A stretch of 64,000 bases of DNA from JAYPUG01 sp038117265 (lineage in GTDB: Bacteria; Pseudomonadota; Alphaproteobacteria; UBA6615). A model generated the notes under the pieces. The model searched no databases. It was not told the origin of the DNA and worked only from the letters and a program-made list of their open reading frames with translations. Positions within the stretch are counted from its first letter, which is position 1, and every line of letters begins with the position of its first letter. Location of the stretch: the NCBI GenBank assembly GCA_038117265.1, contig JAYOFO010000006.1, positions 1 through 64,000 on the forward strand, written 5' to 3'. This document shows positions 1 to 8,138 of the stretch, one piece after another. Both the position numbers and the translations under genes were made by a program.

Positions 1-174
1 CTCGGGCCCTGGGAGTGCATCACCTGCCCGCCCGGCGTCATCCACGGCTACGACAATGCCAGCCTGGAGCCGGTCTGGTTCCAGGTCATGCTCGGGCGTG
101 GACGTCCGGAGACGATGGGGTATGCTGACGACGAACTCTACGCCCGGCGCGACGCCCATCTGGGTGCGCGCTGA
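1..174 (+). CDS. Cupin-domain protein, C-terminal end (5' end outside window)
   Basis: Frame 1 is open from the window edge to TGA at 172-174, giving the last 57 residues. Residues 10-19 of the fragment (PPGVIHGYDN) fit the second cupin motif PxG-x2-H-x3-N, with a putative metal-binding His at fragment residue 15. A short helical tail rich in Arg and Asp follows. The fragment is therefore the end of a small beta-barrel cupin or of the last barrel of a larger one. Substrate and start cannot be judged. It runs in the same direction as the aldo/keto reductase 73 bp downstream. Confidence 0.6.
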   Translation, partial: LGPWECITCPPGVIHGYDNASLEPVWFQVMLGRGRPETMGYADDELYARRDAHLGAR

Positions 175-247
175 GCGCGGACATCTCTATTCTCGAAACG
201 GGGCACGCGTGCGTTTGCGCGTGTCCAGACAGGGGGAGTAAACGAAC

Positions 248-1252
248 ATGGCTGATCTCAAGACCGCGTCGAAGCGCCAGCTCGGATCGAGCGACCTGAA
301 AGTCGCACCCATCGGGCTGGGCTGCATGTCCTTCTCGGGCGTCTACGGCCCGGCCGTCGACGACGAGACCGTCGACTTCGTGCGCTATGCCATCGACCAG
401 GGGATCGACTTCCTCGATTCCTCCGACATGTATGGCTGGGGGCACAATGAGGAAGTCCTGGCACGTGCGCTGAAGGACGGCTATCGCGACAAGGTCGTGC
501 TGGCGACCAAGTTCGGCCAGACCCAGATTCCCGGCGGGGCCAACGGCGTCGACGGGCGGCCGGAATACGTCATCGAGGCGTGCGAGAAGAGCCTGCAGCG
601 GCTCGAGGTCGACGTGATCGACCTGTACTACCAGCACCGCGTCGACACCGAGGTGCCGATCGAGGATACGGTCGGCGCAATGGCCAGGCTGATCGAGCAG
701 GGCAAGGTCAAGGCGATCGGCATCTGCGAGGCGAAGCCCGAGACGATCCGCCGCGCCCATGCCACCCACCCGCTGGCGGCCGTGCAGAGCGAATACTCGC
801 TGCTCTATCGCTCGGAGGCCGACCAGATCCGTGCGGCGACGACCGAGCTGGGCATCTCCTTCGTCGCCTACTCGCCGCTGGGGCGCGGCATGCTGACGGA
901 CGACTTTATCAACGCCGAGATGGTGGACGAGGACGATCCGCACTATCGCCACCCGCGCTTCAACAAGGACAACTTCCAGGCCAATCGCGAGCTCGGCCTG
1001 CGCATCGCCGAGATCGCGGCCGAGAAGGGTTGCAAGCCGACCCAGCTGGCGCTGGCCTGGCTGCTCGCCCAGGGCGACGACGTGGTCGCGATTCCGGGAA
1101 CGAAGAAGGCGGCGCGGCTCGACGAGAATGCCGGTGCCCTGGGCGTCGAACTCACCGCCGACGATGTGGCGCGGATTTCCGCGGCCGTGCCGGTCGGTGC
1201 GGCGTCGGGCGAGCGCTACCCCGAAGCGCAGATGAAGCGCGTCTTCGTCTGA
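248..1252 (+). CDS. Aldo/keto reductase
   Basis: 334-residue NADP(H)-dependent oxidoreductase of the aldo-keto reductase superfamily, predicted to be a cytosolic (beta/alpha)8 barrel reducing aldehydes or ketones. The catalytic tetrad is visible with normal spacing: Asp57 and Tyr62 (FLDSSDMYG), Lys88 (ATKFG) and His130 (YYQHRVD). The C-terminal segment with AIPGTKKAARLDEN matches the NADP-binding helix region. It resembles the YhdN/IolS-type branch (length, GLGCMSFSG start). A strong GGGGGAG ribosome site at 232-238 supports the ATG at 248. It converges on the MFS transporter gene. The physiological substrate is not evident. Confidence 0.9.
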   Translation: MADLKTASKRQLGSSDLKVAPIGLGCMSFSGVYGPAVDDETVDFVRYAIDQGIDFLDSSDMYGWGHNEEVLARALKDGYRDKVVLATKFGQTQIPGGANGVDGRPEYVIEACEKSLQRLEVDVIDLYYQHRVDTEVPIEDTVGAMARLIEQGKVKAIGICEAKPETIRRAHATHPLAAVQSEYSLLYRSEADQIRAATTELGISFVAYSPLGRGMLTDDFINAEMVDEDDPHYRHPRFNKDNFQANRELGLRIAEIAAEKGCKPTQLALAWLLAQGDDVVAIPGTKKAARLDENAGALGVELTADDVARISAAVPVGAASGERYPEAQMKRVFV

Positions 1253-1265
1253 TTGCCGGGCGAAA

Positions 1266-2600
1266 CTAACGCTTATCACCGCCGGCCCGCGCCGCCCCAG
1301 ACGGGTCGGGGCGCGCCGGCGGTGCCGCATCCGCCGACGGCGGCACGTCGTCGACCCGCCGGTAAGCGACCAACGCGAGCAGCAGCAGCACCGCGAGCGC
1401 GCCGAACATGGCGCGATAGGCAATGGCGGGGCTGCGGCCCAGCTCGTCGACCGGGAACGCGTCGAGTATCGCGCCGGTCACCATCTGCATCAGGAACACG
1501 CCCGACCAGGTGCACACGTTGATCGCGGTGAACACCCGGCCCGTGTGGCTGTCGGGGAACAGCCCGCGCGCATGTGCGAAGATCGGCGAGGCCATCGCCG
1601 CGAACAGCGCGAAGGCGGATAGCAGAATTGTCGCGACCACGACCGAGCCGCTGGCATTGACAGCCAGCCCTGCGGTCATCGCCGCGAAGGCGAGCAGGCC
1701 GCCGGTCACGACCCCGCGGCGCGTGTCGAACCAGCGGTCGAGCGGGCCGTAGGCCAGCGCGCTGACGAGCCAGGCCACCGAGACGATGAAGATCACGTTG
1801 CCGCGCGCAACGATGTCGAGCCCGTACACGTCGTTCAGGTAGGGGCCGATCCACAGGTTGCGCACGGTCACCAGGGCACCCACCGACATCGCGGTCACCG
1901 CGGCGAACGAGTAGATGCGCCTGTCGGTCAGAACCATCCGCAGGCCGAGGATCGTTTCGAGCAGGGTTTCGCCGCCGACCGGTTGGGTTGCATCCTCGGG
2001 TCGGTCGCGGATCATCAGGAACAGGATGAGCGCGATGGCGAGCGAGAACAATCCCACGACGAACAGGGTCTCGCGCCAGCCATAGGTCTCGACCGCAACG
2101 GCGAAGGGTGAGGCCGAAAGCAGCATACCGGCGCCGCCGATAGAGATCGAGATTGCAGTGCCCGTCGCCAAACGGTCGCGCGCGATCCAGCGCGACAGCA
2201 GGACAATCACACCCATGAAGACCGGTGCGGCGCCGCAGCCGATCAGGAACAGCCCGATCGCCAGACCGGTAACGCTCTCGGCGTAGGAGATGACCAACGT
2301 GCCGATGGCGGCCAGGGTGAACAGCGCCGACATCGACCGGCGCGGCCCGAAACGGTCGAGCAGCACCCCGACAGGCAATTGCATCAGCGCCGCGCCGAGG
2401 AAGATCGCGGCAGGCAGGCTGGAGAGTTGGGCCGGGGTCAGTGCCAGCTCGGCACGCAGGTCGGGTGCGATGACGGCCGGCGCGGAACGTAGGAAATGCG
2501 CCAGGATGAACGCGATCCCCAGGACGGGCGCCATCCGCGCGATGGCGGCGCGACGGCTGTAGGGATGTGCGGTCGCGATGTCGGTCTGGCCGCTGGGCAT
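1266..2600 (-). CDS. MFS transporter
   Basis: 444-residue integral membrane protein with about 12 hydrophobic segments and the MFS motif A (GVLLDRFGPRR) between segments 2 and 3, repeated in weaker form (GPLDRWFDTRRG) at the start of the second half. The family couples transport of small solutes to ion gradients. The last 30 or so residues are a Pro/Ala-rich cytoplasmic tail. I take the ATG at 2600; a GTG at 2633 would add 11 residues (MPQRHIRPRIQ), and neither has a good ribosome site. The gene stands alone, convergent with the aldo/keto reductase and divergent from the Gfo/Idh/MocA gene. Substrate unknown. Confidence 0.87.
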   Translation of the reverse strand: MPSGQTDIATAHPYSRRAAIARMAPVLGIAFILAHFLRSAPAVIAPDLRAELALTPAQLSSLPAAIFLGAALMQLPVGVLLDRFGPRRSMSALFTLAAIGTLVISYAESVTGLAIGLFLIGCGAAPVFMGVIVLLSRWIARDRLATGTAISISIGGAGMLLSASPFAVAVETYGWRETLFVVGLFSLAIALILFLMIRDRPEDATQPVGGETLLETILGLRMVLTDRRIYSFAAVTAMSVGALVTVRNLWIGPYLNDVYGLDIVARGNVIFIVSVAWLVSALAYGPLDRWFDTRRGVVTGGLLAFAAMTAGLAVNASGSVVVATILLSAFALFAAMASPIFAHARGLFPDSHTGRVFTAINVCTWSGVFLMQMVTGAILDAFPVDELGRSPAIAYRAMFGALAVLLLLALVAYRRVDDVPPSADAAPPARPDPSGAARAGGDKR

Positions 2601-2736
2601 CTGGATCCGGGGGCGAATGTGGCGCTGGGGCACACCGGAGTGTGCGGGAGTACAGAATCTATGTCGCGTGCACGGCCCTGTCCAATCGGCGATTCGCGTC
2701 TAGAATGGGCGCAAAGTTAAGGGGGAGGACATGCGC

Positions 2737-3849
2737 ATGGCCGGGCGAGGCGCCGAAATCGGGCTGGCCGTCATCGGCTGCGGGCCGATCGGACGCATCC
2801 GCGCCGAACTGGCGCATGCCTATCCGGGCGTCGGGTGGCTCGCCGTCTGCGACATCCGCGAAGACCTGGCGCAGGATCTGGCGAGCGACACCGGGGCGGA
2901 CTTCTGGACGACCGATGCCGACGAGCTCCTGGCACGTCCGGAGGTCAATGCGGCGGTGATCGCGACCAACGAGTCCGCCCATGTCGCGCCGGTGATGAAG
3001 GCCGTCGAGATGGGGCATCGGCTATTCATCGAGAAACCGTTGGCCGTCGATGTGCGGGACTCCGCTTCCGTGATGCGGGCGATCGAGGATGCGGGCGTCG
3101 ATGCGGTGATGGGCTACACTCAGCGCTTCCGCCGCCGGTTCCTGGTGGCCAAGGAGAAACTCTCCACGGGCCAGATCGGCGACGTGACCGCAGTCTCGGC
3201 GCGCGCCATGCTCAACCGCACCATCGCCGAAATGTGCCTCGCGCGTTCGAACCGTCACGACACGACCACCCCGGTGGTGATCAGCGGCACCCACATCCTC
3301 GACATGTGCCTGTGGCTGCTAGAGGGGCGCACGCCGACGTCTGTCTATGCCCATTCGACCGACCACATTTTCGGGTCGGCCGGCAGCAAGGACACGACCT
3401 TCGCCATCATCACCTTCGACGACGGCACCATGTTGTCGCTCAACCACAGCTGGGCCGCTCCGCAGGTCTGGCCGGGCGGCGTCTACGGCATGCAGATCGG
3501 GATCATCGGCGACAAGGGTGTCCTCGACATCGAAGACATGCACCGCGATCTGGTGCTCGCCAGCGAGCTCGCCCAAGGCGCGGGCTACAAGAAGGACGGG
3601 GATTCGATCGCCCGCCATGTTGACTTCCTCGGCAGCATCCCGTTCGGCGAGCACGCGGTGGGGCAGGTCTGGGGGCCCGTGCGCGAGGAGACCAACAGCT
3701 GGTTCCAGCGGCTCTACATGGGCGAGGCGACGCCCCACACGACGGCGCGCGAAGGGCACGCGAACCTGATGCTGTGCATGGCGATCGACCTGTCGGCCGC
3801 GCGCGGTGTGCGGCTCGACCTGCCGCTGGATGTCGCCGACTACGACTGA
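2737..3849 (+). CDS. Gfo/Idh/MocA family oxidoreductase
   Basis: 370-residue NAD(P)-dependent dehydrogenase acting on a cyclic polyol, sugar or sugar acid. An N-terminal Rossmann fold carries VIGCGPIG (residues 13-20) and the family signature EKP (Glu99-Lys100-Pro101), whose Lys is the usual catalytic base; the GFO-type C-terminal domain follows. The start at 2737 is chosen over the ATG at 2731 because the GGGGGAGG site at 2721-2728 is 8 bases from it and only 2 from the earlier ATG. It heads a three-gene operon (23 bp to the ThDP enzyme, then 17 bp to an SDR), which suggests stepwise oxidation and cleavage of a carbohydrate-like compound. Confidence 0.88.
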   Translation: MAGRGAEIGLAVIGCGPIGRIRAELAHAYPGVGWLAVCDIREDLAQDLASDTGADFWTTDADELLARPEVNAAVIATNESAHVAPVMKAVEMGHRLFIEKPLAVDVRDSASVMRAIEDAGVDAVMGYTQRFRRRFLVAKEKLSTGQIGDVTAVSARAMLNRTIAEMCLARSNRHDTTTPVVISGTHILDMCLWLLEGRTPTSVYAHSTDHIFGSAGSKDTTFAIITFDDGTMLSLNHSWAAPQVWPGGVYGMQIGIIGDKGVLDIEDMHRDLVLASELAQGAGYKKDGDSIARHVDFLGSIPFGEHAVGQVWGPVREETNSWFQRLYMGEATPHTTAREGHANLMLCMAIDLSAARGVRLDLPLDVADYD

Positions 3850-3872
3850 CGCGCGAACAGGGGAGACATCGC

Positions 3873-5543
3873 ATGGCCGGAATGACGGGCGGGCGCTACA
3901 TTGCCGAGATGATGCAGGGATACGGGGTGACGCATGTGTTCTTCATGCCCGTCATCACCGTGCGTGCGCTGATGGAGATGGAAGCGCTGGGCATCCGACG
4001 AATCCAGACCCATGGCGAGAAGGCCGCGGCCTACATGGCCGACGGCTATGCCCGCATCGCGGGCCGGGCCGGCGTCTGCATGGCGCAGGCGGTCGGTGCG
4101 GCCAACCTGGCCGCGGGCCTGCAGGACGCCTTCCTCGCGGGATCGCCCGTGGTGGCGATCACGGGCCGACGGCCCCAGGCCCAGCAGCAGCGACACGCCT
4201 ATCAGGAGGTCGATCATCGCGCGCCGTTCGCCGCGGTGACGAAGTATTCTAACGTCGTCACGGCTGCCGACCAGATGCCGCGCGCCCTGCGCCAAGCCTT
4301 CCGCGAGGCGGTGAGCGGGCACCCGGGGCCGGCGCATCTCGATCTCGACGGGCTGATCGGCCAGTTCGTCGAGAATGACGAGATCGCGGAGCCGCTGGTC
4401 ATCGAGGAACCGTTCACCAGGGTGCCGCCGTTCCGTCCCGAACCCGATGCGACGAACCTTGCCGCGGTCGCGTGCGAGATCGATGCGGCGAAGCGTCCCA
4501 TCGTCGTCGCCGGCGGCGGGGTGAAGCACAGCGGTGCGGGCGCGGAACTGGTCGCGTTCGCCAAGCGCGCGTCGATCCCGGTCGCCACCTCGCTCAACGG
4601 CAAGGGCACGATCCCCGACGGCCATCCGCTCAACGTCGGCGTCGTCGGTGGATACTCGCGTGCGAGCGCCAACCGGGCCGTCTGTGAGGCCGACCTGGTA
4701 ATCTTCGTCGGCACACGCACCGGCGGCATGACCACCGCCGACTGGCGGGTGCCACCCATGGGCACGCCGGTCGTGCAGATCGACCTCGACCCGCGCGAGC
4801 TGGGACGCAGCTATCCGGTTCGTGCCGCGGCCCAGGGCGATGCGAAGACCGCGCTTGCGAAGCTGGCCGATCTCTGCGGGCTGGACGATTCGCGCACCTC
4901 ATGGTGCGATCGCGCCGCCGCACTCGTCGCCGAGTGGCACGCCGGCCTAGAAGACCTGAAGGCGTCCGATGCCGTGCCGATCCGCACCGAGCGGCTGTGC
5001 CGCGAGCTGACCGAGGGCCTGCCGTCGGACGCAATCCTGGTTTCCGACACCGGGCATGCCGGGATCTGGACCGGGGCGATGATCGACCTCAAGCATCCGG
5101 GACAGAGCTATATCCGCTGCGCCGGCTCGCTCGGCTGGGGGTTCCCGGCCTCGCTCGGCGCCAAGTGCGCCGCGCCGGATCGGCCGGTGATCTGTTTCAC
5201 CGGCGATGGCGGCATCTGGTACCACCTGATGGAGATGGAAACGGCGGTGCGCTGCGGCATCGACACCGTGACCGTCGTCAACAACAACCACTCGCTGAAC
5301 CAGGAACAGCACCTGAACGAGGATGTCTATGGCAGCCGCACGCCGGGGTCGGACGAACTGTGGGTCTTCCCGGAGTCCGACTTTGCGGCGATCGCCGCCT
5401 CGATGGGCGGTCTGGGCCTGACGGTCGAGCGGCCGGGCGACTTCGCCGGCGCGCTCGCCCAGGCACTCGCGGCCGACCGGCCCGCGCTGATCGACGTGAA
5501 GACCGACATCGAGAGCTTCACCCCGCCAACCTGGTTGCCCTGA
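3873..5543 (+). CDS. Thiamine diphosphate-dependent enzyme (acetolactate synthase large-subunit-like)
   Basis: 556 residues with the three-domain layout of the pyruvate oxidase/acetolactate synthase superfamily: N-terminal PYR domain with the ThDP-activating Glu49 (THGEKAAAYMADGYAR region), a central domain, and a C-terminal PP domain with the GDG...NN magnesium/ThDP motif (Gly444-Asp445-Gly446 to Asn470-Asn471). ATG at 3873 follows a GGGGAGA site. An upstream in-frame ATG at 3774 lies inside the preceding gene and is rejected. No small regulatory ALS subunit is nearby, and the neighbours are a Gfo/Idh/MocA oxidoreductase and an SDR, so a catabolic decarboxylase, carboligase or IolD-like ring hydrolase is more likely than branched-chain amino acid synthesis. 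Confidence 0.85.
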   Translation: MAGMTGGRYIAEMMQGYGVTHVFFMPVITVRALMEMEALGIRRIQTHGEKAAAYMADGYARIAGRAGVCMAQAVGAANLAAGLQDAFLAGSPVVAITGRRPQAQQQRHAYQEVDHRAPFAAVTKYSNVVTAADQMPRALRQAFREAVSGHPGPAHLDLDGLIGQFVENDEIAEPLVIEEPFTRVPPFRPEPDATNLAAVACEIDAAKRPIVVAGGGVKHSGAGAELVAFAKRASIPVATSLNGKGTIPDGHPLNVGVVGGYSRASANRAVCEADLVIFVGTRTGGMTTADWRVPPMGTPVVQIDLDPRELGRSYPVRAAAQGDAKTALAKLADLCGLDDSRTSWCDRAAALVAEWHAGLEDLKASDAVPIRTERLCRELTEGLPSDAILVSDTGHAGIWTGAMIDLKHPGQSYIRCAGSLGWGFPASLGAKCAAPDRPVICFTGDGGIWYHLMEMETAVRCGIDTVTVVNNNHSLNQEQHLNEDVYGSRTPGSDELWVFPESDFAAIAASMGGLGLTVERPGDFAGALAQALAADRPALIDVKTDIESFTPPTWLP

Positions 5544-5560
5544 ACGAAAGGCGTTTGACG

Positions 5561-6301
5561 ATGAACCGGATCAACCTCGAGGGCCGGATTGCGGTCGTGA
5601 CGGGCGGTGCCCAGGGGATCGGCCGCGCGATCGCCGAACGGCTGATCGAATCCGGTGCGAAGGTCTGGCTGTGGGATCTCGACGCGGATCTCGGCGCGGC
5701 GGCGGCGAAGGAGCTGGGCGCGTCCTCGCTGGCCGTCGACGTGGCCTCGCCCGGCGGTGTCGCGGCCGCCGCGCGCGCGGTGGTGGACGCCGATCGGCGC
5801 ATCGACATCCTGGTCAACAATGCCGGAATCTCGGGCGCTAACGCGCCGGTCCACGAGTATCCCGTCGACGCCTGGCAGTCCGTCATTGAGATCAATCTCA
5901 ACGGCACCTTCTACTGCTGCCGCGCGGTGGTGCCCCACATGATCGAGGCGGGGTACGGGCGGATCGTCAACGTCGCGTCGGTGGCCGGTAAGGAGGGCAA
6001 CCCGAACGCCGCGGCTTACAGCGCATCGAAGGCGGGGGTGATCGGGCTGACCAAGTCGCTGGGCAAGGAACTGGCCGACCGCGACATCGCGGTGAACTGC
6101 GTCACCCCCGCGGCCGCGCGCACCGCGCTGTTCGACCAGATGACCGAGGAGCATGTGAACTACATGCTCTCGAAGATCCCGCGCGGGCGCTTCGTATTGG
6201 TTGAGGAGATCGCCGGAATGGTCGCGTGGCTCGCCTCGGCCGAGAATGCGTTTGCGACCGGCGCGGTGTTCGACATCTCCGGCGGTCGCGCGACCTACTG
6301 A
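5561..6301 (+). CDS. SDR family NAD(P)-dependent oxidoreductase
   Basis: 246-residue classical short-chain dehydrogenase. The TGGAQGIG cofactor loop is at residues 14-21, NNAG at 86-89, and the catalytic Ser140, Tyr153 and Lys157 lie in the VNVAS and YSASK motifs. It is third in the operon with the Gfo/Idh/MocA and ThDP enzymes, 17 bp after the latter. The ATG at 5561 is preceded by a GAAAGG site. A longer in-frame reading from 4901 runs through the ThDP gene and is a shadow. It converges on hyuB with a 28-bp gap. Probably oxidises a hydroxyl in the same pathway; substrate unknown. Confidence 0.88.
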   Translation: MNRINLEGRIAVVTGGAQGIGRAIAERLIESGAKVWLWDLDADLGAAAAKELGASSLAVDVASPGGVAAAARAVVDADRRIDILVNNAGISGANAPVHEYPVDAWQSVIEINLNGTFYCCRAVVPHMIEAGYGRIVNVASVAGKEGNPNAAAYSASKAGVIGLTKSLGKELADRDIAVNCVTPAAARTALFDQMTEEHVNYMLSKIPRGRFVLVEEIAGMVAWLASAENAFATGAVFDISGGRATY

Positions 6302-6329
6302 GGCCGCACGTACACGCAGGCGCTCGGAA

Positions 6330-8123
6330 TCAGGCCGCCTTGCGCAGCTCTGCCCGCCGTGCCTCGGTCGCCGCCCGGTCGATGGCCAGCGTGTCGTCGT
6401 CGATCTCGCCGGTGAAGACCACGCCATAGACATCGCGTGCCTTGTCGCGTGTCTCCCAGCCCTCAATCACGTCGAGCAGGACCCGCTCGGGTTCGCGGTC
6501 GAGCGGATCGCCGTAACCGCCGCCGGCGGAATCGCGCCCACGCACCCGCTGGCCCACCTCGAGGCGAACCTGCGCCACGTTGGCCAGCCGCTCGGGCTGG
6601 GCGTCGTCCTGGATCAGCCAGGTCTCGCCCGCCGTGCCGGGTTTGCCGCCAAGCACGCCGCGCGGCTGCGCGTGCTGGCCGTCGCACGAGATAACGGCGG
6701 TCATCGGTGCGTTGGTGGGGCCGTACTCGATCTGCTGGGCCGGGGCGCCGCGGCGTCGCCCGGCACCGGCGGAATCGGTGACGAGAGTGAGTGACTCGAC
6801 CCGGATCGGATGCTTGAGCTCGTCGACCTCGACCGAGTCCCGGTACATCAGGCCCGCGATCACCGGGATCGCGTAGTTGACCCATCCGTCGGCCTCGGCG
6901 CTCGCCGGGCCGCCGTTGGTCGACAGCATCAGGCGGTTGACATAGGGCTGCCCGCCGCGCCGCCCGTCATTGCCTGAGATCACCGCCATGCCGGCGCCGA
7001 GGCCCGCGCCGCCTTCCGACAGTCCCATTCCTTCACCCAGCTGGGCAAAGGCCGACTGGGTGATGTTGACCAGCCGCTCGGCGACGTTGGTGGTTGAGAC
7101 CGAACAGGAATGCGGGAAGGTGGGGGCCGCCACGACGCTGTCCTCGGCATACTGGAAATGCAGCCGGCGGAACGAGCCCTCGTTGCGCGGCAAATCCTTG
7201 TCGAGCGCGTTGAAGATCGCACCGACGACCGCCGAGGTGGCCGAGCCCAGCGATGTGTTGAGGCCGGCGTCGACCGAGGGCGGGTTGTCGCGCAGGTCGA
7301 CATGAATCTCCGCCGCGTCGGGGTCGATATCGATCTTCACTTTCAGTTCCAGCCCGTCGGGCAGCATGCCCTCGAGCGGATCCGAGCGGCCGGTGTTCAC
7401 CAGATGTGCCTTGGGCAGCTTGCGAATGTTGTCGATCATCCGGCGTTCGGAATAGTCGAACCATTCGCGCATGAAGGCCTTCACCGTGTCCTTGCCGTAC
7501 TTCTCGCAGAATGCCTCGAGCCGGCGCTCGGCGATGCGTGCCGAGCCGAGCCCCGCCAGGTAGTCGCCGTACCACTGGTCGGGTACGCGGATGCGCGCCC
7601 GGCACATGCGCATGATGTCCTCGATGTTCTTGAAGTCGCGCTGGATGCGCACGCCGGGAAAGACCAGCGCGCCTTCCTCGTAGACGTCGCGCGCGCGCAC
7701 GAAATAGCTCGACGGGATCGAGTTGCCGATGTCGGCCATGTGGCACTTCGAGACGGCGGTGAACAGGTGCTCGCCCTCCCAGAACACCGGCACCAAGAAG
7801 GTGTGATCGGCCGGGTGCGTGTTGCCGCCATACGGGTCGTTGTCGAGATACGCATCGCCGCGCCTGATGTCGTCGCCGTGATACTTGCGCATGTTGGCGG
7901 TCTGGATGTGGCAGCCGAAGATGTGCACCGGCAGACCCTCGGCGGGCGCCAGCAGTTCGTCGTTGCCCGTCACGAGGCAGCACGAGAAATCGCGCGCCGA
8001 CGAGATCACCGCCGAGCGGGCGGAACGCAGAAGGGTGTTGGTCATCTCGCGGACGATGCCGTCGAGACGGTTCGCCATGACGGAGATCAGGACGGGATCG
8101 AGCGTGGTTTCCGGTTCGGACAT
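6330..8123 (-). CDS. hyuB: Hydantoinase B/oxoprolinase family protein
   Basis: 597-residue HyuB-type subunit of ATP-dependent hydantoinase / 5-oxoprolinase / acetone-carboxylase-like enzymes. The family's conserved blocks are present: NDPYGGNTHPADHT around residues 95-108, the KCHMADIGNS block around 127-136, and a Gly-rich GGAGLGAGMAV segment in the second half. The family works with HyuA to open a cyclic amide using ATP. A CGGAGA ribosome site precedes the ATG at 8123. It lies 15 bp downstream of hyuA on the same strand, so the two are co-transcribed. The substrate cannot be read from sequence; candidates are N-methylhydantoin, another hydantoin or oxoproline. Confidence 0.9.
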   Translation of the reverse strand: MSEPETTLDPVLISVMANRLDGIVREMTNTLLRSARSAVISSARDFSCCLVTGNDELLAPAEGLPVHIFGCHIQTANMRKYHGDDIRRGDAYLDNDPYGGNTHPADHTFLVPVFWEGEHLFTAVSKCHMADIGNSIPSSYFVRARDVYEEGALVFPGVRIQRDFKNIEDIMRMCRARIRVPDQWYGDYLAGLGSARIAERRLEAFCEKYGKDTVKAFMREWFDYSERRMIDNIRKLPKAHLVNTGRSDPLEGMLPDGLELKVKIDIDPDAAEIHVDLRDNPPSVDAGLNTSLGSATSAVVGAIFNALDKDLPRNEGSFRRLHFQYAEDSVVAAPTFPHSCSVSTTNVAERLVNITQSAFAQLGEGMGLSEGGAGLGAGMAVISGNDGRRGGQPYVNRLMLSTNGGPASAEADGWVNYAIPVIAGLMYRDSVEVDELKHPIRVESLTLVTDSAGAGRRRGAPAQQIEYGPTNAPMTAVISCDGQHAQPRGVLGGKPGTAGETWLIQDDAQPERLANVAQVRLEVGQRVRGRDSAGGGYGDPLDREPERVLLDVIEGWETRDKARDVYGVVFTGEIDDDTLAIDRAATEARRAELRKAA

Positions 8124-8138
8124 GTCAGTCTCCGTGAA

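Noticed and set aside
190..230. Hairpin upstream of the aldo/keto reductase
   Set aside because: An 8-bp stem with one wobble can be drawn, but no T-tract follows, so it is not called a terminator.
86..1423. 445-codon minus-strand open frame
   Set aside because: Antisense to the aldo/keto reductase with intact catalytic tetrad; no homology seen.
3873..5543. Acetolactate synthase for branched-chain amino acids
   Set aside because: No ilvH or ilvC nearby and a catabolic-looking operon; only the ThDP superfamily is claimed.
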